Shown here: in pieces, positions 7,389-11,907 of the stretch
Position numbering within the stretch: position 1 is the first letter of the stretch
Layout: each line of letters starts with the position of its first letter
Source of the DNA: an uncultured Acetatifactor sp.
Lineage (GTDB): Bacteria > Bacillota > Clostridia > Lachnospirales > Lachnospiraceae
Reading direction: 5' to 3'
Assembly (NCBI GenBank): GCA_910583845.1
Contig: CAJUAB010000030.1
Location: 1 to 11,907, forward strand
DNA: 11,907 nucleotides
Notes under the pieces: model-generated
Databases searched by the model: none
Told to the model about the DNA's origin: nothing
The model's input: the letters and a program-made list of their open reading frames with translations, nothing else
Translations under genes and position numbers: made by a program

Positions 7389-7904
7389 TCAGGAATTGTC
7401 CAGGAACGCGCGCAGTAGTTCCCTGGCCCTGCCGATCCGGTATTTTACCAGCGGGAGCCCGATCCCAAGAATCCTTGCGATATCCTTCTGCTTTCTCTCC
7501 TGTACAAAGTACAGCACCGCCACCTCCCGGATATCCTTTGGCAGACTGTCCAGCGCCATTCGCACCTCCGTCTGTGTCTCCGGGCTTTCCGCCCTCCGGT
7601 CCGGTTCTTCGGGCAGTTCCATAAACGGCAATTCCCTGTTTTGCCTGTAAAAATCCCTGCATGCGTTAGCCGCGATGACATACAGATAGTTGACCGCCTT
7701 TCCATAGTGACGGTACTGCCTGAAAGTGCGGAAAAAACGGGCAAAAGTTTCCTGCGCCATATCCTCGGCATAACCGTGATCCTCTACGTGCAGACGACAG
7801 TACCTCAGTATCGCCGGGTAATATTTGGTCACAAAAGCGTCCAACGCTTTCTCGTCACCCATGCGCATCCTCTGCACCAGCAGATCATCCAAGTCCAGAT
7901 TCAC
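7389..7904 (-). CDS. RNA polymerase sigma factor, sigma-70 family, ECF-like (171 aa)
   Basis: Directs RNA polymerase to a small set of promoters, probably including its own operon. Region 2 covers about residues 20-88 (LDAFVTKYYPAILRYCRLHV, then AEDMAQETFARFFRTFRQY and the -10-reading NYLYVIAANACRDFYRQ). A variable acidic linker lies at about 90-115 (ELPFMELPEEPDRRAESPET). Region 4 covers about 117-167 (LDSLPKDIREVAVLYFVQ, then the HTH KQKDIARILGIGLPLVKYRI). I chose the GTG at 7904 because a purine-rich AGGGGAG (7909-7915) precedes it and the protein begins where ECF factors normally begin. An upstream in-frame ATG at 7967 adds residues with no family likeness. Its neighbours (six-helix protein, then ABC ATPase and permease) suggest control of an envelope-stress or antimicrobial-export response. 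Confidence 0.88.
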   Translation of the reverse strand: MNLDLDDLLVQRMRMGDEKALDAFVTKYYPAILRYCRLHVEDHGYAEDMAQETFARFFRTFRQYRHYGKAVNYLYVIAANACRDFYRQNRELPFMELPEEPDRRAESPETQTEVRMALDSLPKDIREVAVLYFVQERKQKDIARILGIGLPLVKYRIGRARELLRAFLDNS

Positions 7905-8000
7905 GTTTCTCCCCTCTCCCTTTTGTCTGTATTGCCAATCCCTGTGTACTGAAAGGCAGTTTCGCAATCGTCTGATATCCTTTGTCTGAAAAGCGCTTTC

Positions 8001-8028
8001 TATATACTATAACTTATTCAGGAAGCAA
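8001..8028 (-). promoter_or_regulatory. Candidate promoter of the sigma factor gene
   Basis: On the minus strand TTGCTT (8023-8028) and TATATA (8001-8006) are separated by 16 bp in an otherwise AT-rich stretch, about 100 bp upstream of the GTG start. A perfect 10-bp palindrome AAAGCGCTTT (7990-7999) sits just downstream of the -10 box, near the expected transcription start, and could be an operator. It only partly resembles a CcpA cre site. Confidence 0.4.
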
Positions 8029-8072
8029 AAAGACAGGCTGCCGCAAAATTTTGTATCAAAATTTTGCGGCAG
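8026..8072 (-). terminator. Strong Rho-independent terminator downstream of the F420 ligase-like gene
   Basis: A perfect 16-bp stem, CTGCCGCAAAATTTTG (8038-8053) with its exact complement (8057-8072), is closed by a 3-base loop. On the minus strand it is followed by CCTGTCTTTTTGC, a usable U-tract (8030-8026). It lies about 130 bp past the stop of the ligase-like gene at 8204 and just upstream of the sigma factor promoter, so it insulates that operon. Confidence 0.75.
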
Positions 8073-8083
8073 TGTAAGAAATG

Positions 8084-8174
8084 TCTGGAACGTGTTTGAA
8101 AATCATTCCCGCCATCAGCCGCGGTAAACCGCGTCCCCACATCTGACGGAAAGCATTTTTCAAACACGCTCTGG
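8084..8174. repeat. Imperfect palindromic element (about 90 bp, MITE/REP-like)
   Basis: The left arm (TCTGGAACGTGTTTGAAAAT, 8084-8103) and the right arm (8155-8174) are inverted repeats differing by a few changes. The common core is CGTGTTTGAAAAT, and outer TTCCCG / CGGAAAG positions also pair. The centre holds a small GC hairpin, CGCGG-TAAA-CCGCG (about 8120-8133). No coding potential is visible. It may be a mobile palindromic repeat or a structured 3' RNA end. Confidence 0.55.
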
Positions 8175-8203
8175 AAAGCTCTGAGACAGCATACGGAATA
8201 TTG

Positions 8204-8917
8204 TCACAAACCGCACTCCCTGACCAGAATAAAGGGAGTGAACTGGCAGCTCTGTCCCGCGGGATTGTCCGCCACCAGATCGAGGAGCGCCGCTTCCGGG
8301 CAGCCGTGAAGCGGCCCGCTTTTTCCCAGAAGCTCTATCCCCAGGTCGTTGGCATCCACAATTGCCATCACCACGCCGGTCTTTAACCAGACTTCATCAC
8401 AGACTCTGTCCGGCTCGCTGGGAATGCGGATTCCGATGTGCGCATACTCCGGAATATCCTCCCCATAGAAGCCGTCCAGCCCCCGGATCTCCCTGCCCAG
8501 CATCTTATAAAATGTGCCGTGAATCCCCCGAATCGTGTCAAATCCCGCACAGACAGACGCCAGGAGAACCTTTCCCAGACCGCAGTAGTTGATGGCAAAC
8601 TGCATTTTCTCCGGCAGTCCCATCCCCGGCCCCGCCGGAGTCCGGCGGACAAATCGCGCCAGCACTCTGGCCCAGAAACCCGGACGGACCTCCGCCTCCG
8701 TGACAATCCTTTTCTGACACAGCGCGATGACTTTCTCGCTGGAAAAGAGGATGTCCCCCGACTGATAAATGGGTTTCACATATTTTTCTATGAGCTGTAG
8801 ATAACTCTCACCGCTCTGGACAAAATGGGTGCTTATGGCATGGCGGGCATAGGCTTTTCCCCCGGCTCTGATGATGACATTCTTTCCCTCATTCGCGTAA
8901 AAATCTGTAATTTCCAT
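8204..8917 (-). CDS. CofE/F420-0 gamma-glutamyl ligase-like protein (237 aa)
   Basis: The sequence resembles the coenzyme F420-0:L-glutamate ligase family, which uses GTP to add glutamate to F420-0. The best match is the N-terminal block HAISTHFVQSGESYLQLIEK, leading into YVKPIYQSGDILFSSEKVIA and LCQKR (about 26-70), where 'kp..qsGDil..SEKvvAl.q.r' is typical. A second conserved-looking block is VVMAIVDANDLGIELLG (182-198). At 237 residues it is near the family length. No F420 biosynthesis gene is nearby and Lachnospiraceae are not known F420 producers, so the actual substrate is probably different. The ATG at 8917 follows GGGAAGAG. An in-frame ATG at 8989 lies inside the 43-bp repeat array and is rejected. 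The gene stands alone, with the repeat array directly upstream and a strong terminator downstream. Confidence 0.65.
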   Translation of the reverse strand: MEITDFYANEGKNVIIRAGGKAYARHAISTHFVQSGESYLQLIEKYVKPIYQSGDILFSSEKVIALCQKRIVTEAEVRPGFWARVLARFVRRTPAGPGMGLPEKMQFAINYCGLGKVLLASVCAGFDTIRGIHGTFYKMLGREIRGLDGFYGEDIPEYAHIGIRIPSEPDRVCDEVWLKTGVVMAIVDANDLGIELLGKSGPLHGCPEAALLDLVADNPAGQSCQFTPFILVRECGL

Positions 8918-8967
8918 ACTCTTCCCTTCCCCACAAACCAAATGCCCGCAGGTCAACTGCCCGGCGC

Positions 8968-9430
8968 GGTCACATACTGTCTGCGGCAACGCTTAGCCGA
9001 CGCCCGGCACGGTCACATACTGCCTGTGGCAACGCTTAGCCGACGCCTGGCGCGGTCACATACTGTCTGCGGCAACGCTTAGCCGACGCCTGGCACGGTC
9101 ACATACTGTCTGCGGCAACGCTTAGCCGACACCTGGCGCGGTCACATACTGTCTGCGACAACGCTTAGCCGCCCGGTGCGGTCACATACTGCCTGCGGCA
9201 ACGCTTAGCCGCCCAGCGCGGTCACATACTGTCTGCGGCAACGCTTAGCCGACGCCTGGCGCGGTCACATACTGCCTGCGGCAACGCTTAGCCGACGCCT
9301 GGCGCGGTCACATACTGCCTGCGGCAACGCATAGCAGCCGCCTGGCGCGGTCACATACCGCCTGTGGCAACACTTAGCCGCCGCCTGGCGCGGTCACATA
9401 CTGTCTGCGGCAACGCTTAGCCGACGCCTG
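8968..9430. repeat. Tandem array of 11 copies of a 43-bp unit
   Basis: Copies begin at 8968, 9011, 9054, 9097, 9140, 9180, 9220, 9263, 9306, 9349 and 9392. The spacing is 43 bp except for two 40-bp copies (9140 and 9180) that lost three bases at the same place. Each unit starts GGTCACATACTG, holds CGGCAACGCTTAGCCG (a 4-bp stem with an 8-base loop) and ends near CCTGGCGC. Copies differ by few point changes. A period not divisible by three and no ribosome binding site argue against coding. The array starts about 50 bp upstream of the ligase-like gene's start codon and so occupies its promoter or leader region. Confidence 0.95.
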
Positions 9431-9554
9431 ATCCCTCACGAGTTTGCGTCCTTTTATGGCTTACTATATCAGGCCCACCTCTAAATTGCCTTTAAAATGC
9501 CATCCTTATATTCTTTCGCGGATATCCTATCGGGAATCCCTGTCCGCATGGGAC
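9431..9554. other. Gene-free spacer without clear signal
   Basis: AT-richer than its surroundings. It holds TATA-like strings such as the minus-strand GATATAGTAAG near 9465 that could be a -10 box for the ligase-like gene, but I see no matching -35. No ribosome binding site precedes any open frame. Confidence 0.4.
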
Positions 9555-9648
9555 GAGGATGGACAATATATGCAAACCAGGCTTGAAAGCAAATTTTCCT
9601 TGCAAATTAGCTTCCTGCGGTGGCAAGCGCCCTATATTGTCCAACCTC
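9555..9648. repeat. Long inverted-repeat element, possible structured RNA or MITE
   Basis: GAGGATGGACAATATA (9555-9570) pairs with 9633-9648 at 15 of 16 positions. Within the 62-base interior a second imperfect hairpin forms from GAAAGCAAATTT (about 9584-9595) and AAATTAGCTTCC (about 9604-9615), with two mismatches and a short loop. The outer stem plus inner stem resembles a folded RNA domain or a small cruciform element. Open frames across it on both strands lack ribosome binding sites. Confidence 0.6.
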
Positions 9649-9792
9649 TGTTTCCAGAAAGCAGGTTTTGGAATTGCCTGTTGTTTCACATAGATCCCCT
9701 GTCCCCTGGCCTGTCCAATCCCGCGTTTCTGATACTTGCTTTCCTCGAAACGCATATCACAGTCTGTGGAAAATTTGGGTCAAATGATGCCA

Positions 9793-9840
9793 CATAGCGG
9801 ACTATGTAACCTGCATTTGGCGAAAAATACCGCAAATGCG
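9793..9840. repeat. Two small adjacent hairpins
   Basis: ACATAG (9793-9798) pairs with CTATGT (9803-9808) around a CGGA loop. GCATTTG (9814-9820) pairs with CAAATGC (9834-9840), and CG/CG extends the second stem. They lie just before the 28-bp tandem repeat. The 144 bases between the long inverted repeat and these hairpins show nothing I can name. Confidence 0.5.
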
Positions 9841-9862
9841 GGGATGCGCAGATAGCGGAAAT

Positions 9863-9966
9863 GACGCCATCCAAACTGGCATCTGATAGTGACGCCATCC
9901 AAACTGGTATCTAATAGTGACGCCATCCGGACTGGTATCTGATAGTGACGCCATCCGGACTGGCAT
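9863..9966. repeat. Tandem repeat, four copies of a 28-bp unit
   Basis: Copies begin at 9863, 9891, 9919 and 9947. Each unit opens GACGCCATCC and continues with (AA or GG)ACTGG(C/T)AT, then CTGATAGT or CTAATAGT. The last copy is cut short at 9966. GCCA/TGGC inside some units gives a weak hairpin. The period is not divisible by three. Confidence 0.9.
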
Positions 9967-9994
9967 ATATGAAATACTTTGATTCGGGGACGGC

Positions 9995-10246
9995 CAGGGT
10001 ATATAGAGAAAAATTTCTCCCCGGTACCCTGTGCAAGGCCTTTTACACAGGTTCAAACAGACTCTTTCCCGCGCAGCAGGGTATATAGGGAAAAAATGAA
10101 CTTTTGTATCCACTTTTTTACGATAAACAGGGTATGGACAGAGAATATTTCTGTATATACCCTGTTTTCTCATCGAAACAGGCCACAAAGGGTAGATATT
10201 GCGAAGAAACGGGGTACTGTGGAACAATTTTTTCATATATACCCCG
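9995..10246. repeat. Four related hairpin units built on CAGGGTATATA
   Basis: Related segments begin at 9995, 10077, 10128 and 10210, spaced 82, 51 and 82 bp. Unit 1: CAGGGTA (9995-10001) pairs with TACCCTG (10025-10031), enclosing an inner GAGAAA/TTTCTC stem. Unit 2: CAGGGTATATA (10077-10087) has no local partner. Unit 3: AAACAGGGTAT (10125-10135) pairs perfectly with ATACCCTGTTT (10157-10167), enclosing ACAGA/TCTGT. Unit 4: CGGGGTA (10210-10216) pairs with TACCCCG (10240-10246). Base changes in unit 4 (CAGGG to CGGGG, CCCTG to CCCCG) are compensatory, which suggests that the stem itself is kept. Confidence 0.7.
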
Positions 10247-10282
10247 CAGTCCCGGAATTGTAATAAAATCTGCCGTCCCGCG

Positions 10283-10890
10283 CAGGGCTTGTCAGTACAG
10301 GGACCGTATGCACGGCGTGGCCTTTAACATCTGATTACCAGACAACCAACGCAGCGCGGCTTTGCGCACCGGGGCACCAGACAACCAACACAGCGCGGCT
10401 TTGCGCACCGGGGCACCAGGCCGCCAACGCAGTGCGGCTTTGTGTACCTGGGCACCGGGCAACCGGCGCGGCACGGCTTTGGACACCTGGGCACCGGGCA
10501 ACCAGCGCGGCACGGCTTTGGACTCCTGGGCACCGGGCAACCGGCACGGCTTTGGACTCCTGGATACCGGGGGAGCGGCGCAGCGCGGCTTGGGGAACCT
10601 GGTCACCGGGCATCTGGTGCCGCGCGGCTTTGTGTGCCTGGGCACCATACGCACGGCGCGGCTTTGCGCACCGGGGCACCAGACAACCAACGCAGTGCGG
10701 CTTTGTGTGCCTGGGCATCATACGCGCGGAGCAGCTTTGCGCACCGAGGCACCAGGCAACCAACGCAGTGCGGCTTGGGAAACCTGGTCACCGGGCATCT
10801 TGTGCGGCGCGGCTTTGTGTACCTGAGTACCATACACGCGGCGCGGCTTTGCGCACCGGGGCACCGCTTGCACGGCGCGGCGCATGGAAG
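10283..10890. repeat. Array of about 17 copies of a 39/34-bp GC-rich unit with higher-order order
   Basis: The anchor (T/G)GCGGCTTTG or a variant recurs at 10283 and 10317 (degenerate), then 10356, 10395, 10434, 10473, 10512, 10546, 10585, 10624, 10658, 10697, 10731, 10770, 10809, 10843 and 10877. Steps are 39 or 34 bp. Three unit types differ at the 3' half: A ends near CAACCAACGCAG (39 bp), B near ACCATACGCACG (34 bp), C near CACCGGGCATCT (39 bp). From 10585 the order is C-B-A-B-A, then C-B again, a 185-bp higher-order period. Because 39 is divisible by three and the unit is GC-rich, long open frames appear on both strands; none has a ribosome binding site. Confidence 0.9.
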
Positions 10891-11002
10891 GCCGGCCCAG
10901 ACTTTCGGGCCCATGGCGCGGCTCCACACGTAAACAGCGCAGGCGGAGCTGAGTGGTCCGCAAAAGCGCAGGTCCTGACGCATCCGGAATCTTTGGGGCA
11001 TG

Positions 11003-11042
11003 AAAAGAGCACCCACACAGGATTTCTCCCGCATGGATGCTC
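11003..11042 (-). terminator. Rho-independent terminator of the DUF2461 gene
   Basis: On the minus strand GAGCATCC (11042-11035) pairs with GGGTGCTC (11014-11007), with one G-T pair. A small inner stem is capped by GAAA, and the hairpin is followed by TTTTCATG (11006-10999). It lies 19 bp past the stop codon at 11061 and would keep DUF2461 transcripts out of the 39/34-bp array. Confidence 0.65.
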
Positions 11043-11060
11043 CCTATTGTCACTCTCTGT

Positions 11061-11744
11061 TTACCGCGCGGGCATCTGAAATCCCGCCAGCGCCCTGTTC
11101 AGATAATCGTTGAAGGGCTTCATAATCCGGAAAAGCTCCGTTGCCTCCCTCAGAAATGTCTCCCCGTCCTTAAGCGCGTCGTCCCCCAGAGGATATTCCA
11201 GATACCAGCTTTTATATTTCAGATATTCCGCCTGAGGATGTTCCCTGTCATACCCTGCCGGAACATTTTTCAGGGCCGTTCCCCGCAGAGTGAAATATTT
11301 CCGGAAGGACGGGTCCTGAAGGATCTCCTGCCACTCCTCCCCGTTTTGGGCGATATAGCTTCTGACCATGGCCGTCGCGTCCTTGAACATATCCGCGAAC
11401 AGCCCGCCTCCCAGAAAGGACTGATTTCCCGGCTTGATCATCAGATAATAGCCCACAGGTACGGGCAGCTTTCCCTCCGAAGATATATGGGCACGGAAAG
11501 CCGGATTATAGGGAGATTTATCATGGCTGAATCTGGTATCCCGCACCAGCTTGAAGGTGAGGTTCCCCGGTTCATTATGTAGAATACGGCCGTCAAATTT
11601 TCCTATACTGTAAATAAGCTCCTGGATCAGCGCTTCAAATTCCGCGTTGGCGGCCCTGTTTTCCGCTTTATGCGCGTGATACCACTCCCGGTTGTTGTTC
11701 TCCTTAAGATCCGTAAGATACTTCAAAATCAACTGCATGTCCAT
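11061..11744 (-). CDS. DUF2461 (TIGR02453) family protein (227 aa)
   Basis: A conserved protein of unknown biochemical function, predicted cytoplasmic with no signal peptide or membrane helix. Family blocks are easy to see: LKENNNREWYHAHK near the N-terminus (13-26), LTFKLVRDTRFSHDKSPYNP (62-81) followed by AFRAHIS, GYYLMIKPGNQSFLGGGLF (98-116), and the C-terminal PAGYDREHPQAEYLKYKSWY (162-181). The length matches the family's usual 210-230 residues, so it is complete. The ATG at 11744 has AGGAGG (11753-11758) 8 nt upstream; an ATG two codons later is less well placed. It stands alone, with a terminator just downstream. Its leader overlaps the first unit of a tandem repeat that runs off the right edge. 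Confidence 0.88.
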   Translation of the reverse strand: MDMQLILKYLTDLKENNNREWYHAHKAENRAANAEFEALIQELIYSIGKFDGRILHNEPGNLTFKLVRDTRFSHDKSPYNPAFRAHISSEGKLPVPVGYYLMIKPGNQSFLGGGLFADMFKDATAMVRSYIAQNGEEWQEILQDPSFRKYFTLRGTALKNVPAGYDREHPQAEYLKYKSWYLEYPLGDDALKDGETFLREATELFRIMKPFNDYLNRALAGFQMPAR

Positions 11745-11755
11745 TTGTCCGCCCT

Positions 11756-11907
11756 CCTATGCGTCCCGCACAACGGAAAAAGAAGCTCTTCCACCTTTTC
11801 CGTGATGTGCGTCCTCTCCACCGCCTATGCGTCCCGCACGACGGAAAAAAGGAGCTCTTCCACCTTTTCCGTGATGTGCGTCCTCTCCACCGCCTATGCG
11901 TCCCGCA
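11756..11907. repeat. Tandem 68-69 bp repeat with internal dyad, running off the right edge
   Basis: Copies start at CCTATGCGTCCCGCA at 11756, 11824 and 11893, so two full copies and part of a third are visible. Each full copy forms a hairpin: CGCAC plus ACGGAAAA pairs with TTTTCCGT plus GTGCG, with a GAGCTC or AAGCTC core in the loop. The two full copies differ by one inserted A and a few substitutions. It lies directly upstream of the DUF2461 ribosome binding site, which overlaps the first copy's edge. Confidence 0.9.

Noticed and set aside
7984..8000. CcpA cre site at the AAAGCGCTTT palindrome
   Set aside because: The outer positions of the cre consensus do not match on the left side. Kept only as a possible operator in the promoter entry.
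8968..9430. CRISPR array
   Set aside because: The units follow each other directly with no unique spacers, and no cas genes are present. It is a plain tandem repeat.
9444..9797. Open frames of 117 codons (plus) and 87 codons (minus, 9492-9755)
   Set aside because: Neither start has a Shine-Dalgarno sequence, both cross the long inverted repeat, and the translations match no family I know.
9802..10236. 144-codon minus-strand open frame over the 28-bp and CAGGGTATATA repeats
   Set aside because: The translation simply spells out the repeats, lacks a ribosome binding site and has no domain.
10292..11079. Open frames of 130-215 codons on both strands across the 39/34-bp array (for example repeated PGHRATGAARL)
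   Set aside because: The 39-bp period keeps frames open in several phases on both strands. The 34-bp units break the phase, starts lack ribosome binding sites, and no frame is favoured.

Overview
The window looks like a chromosomal piece of a GC-rich member of the Bacillota, most likely Lachnospiraceae. The basis is strong AGGAGG-type ribosome binding sites, a Lachnospiraceae-like gene set (domain-swapped GH3 glucosidase, sigma/ABC export cluster, XRE-DUF308 pair, DUF2461) and simple Rho-independent hairpins. The family assignment is inferred from gene content, not from a marker gene. Every complete gene reads on the minus strand. Only a partial regulator at the left edge reads on the plus strand.

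Left part (1-4100): the tail of a plus-strand XRE regulator converges on a large GH3 beta-glucosidase whose two catalytic domains are in swapped order. A hairpin terminator separates the two. Upstream of it lies a two-gene unit, a small XRE/HigA-like repressor followed by a six-helix DUF308 protein. It has a clear promoter whose -10 box lies between perfect inverted repeats, as expected for self-repression.

Middle (4100-8040): an ABC-2 type export unit (ATPase, then an overlapping permease) lies downstream of an ECF-like sigma factor and a six-helix membrane protein. All four share direction and probably form one functional module: a dedicated sigma factor, a candidate membrane partner, and an exporter. 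A hairpin between the two pairs suggests partial transcriptional separation.

Right part (8040-11907): a CofE/F420-0 gamma-glutamyl ligase-like gene and a DUF2461 gene are separated by about 2.1 kb without a credible gene. This spacer is a mosaic of unrelated repeat families. In order they are: eleven copies of a 43-bp unit directly upstream of the ligase gene; a long inverted-repeat element; small hairpins; four copies of a 28-bp unit; four related hairpin units built on CAGGGTATATA whose arms can pair in competing ways; and about 17 copies of a 39/34-bp unit with higher-order order. Another 68-69 bp tandem repeat with internal dyads sits directly upstream of the DUF2461 gene and runs off the right edge. 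This repeat mosaic is the most unusual part of the window. Whether it is a structured RNA locus, a repeat sink or a regulatory region cannot be decided from sequence alone.
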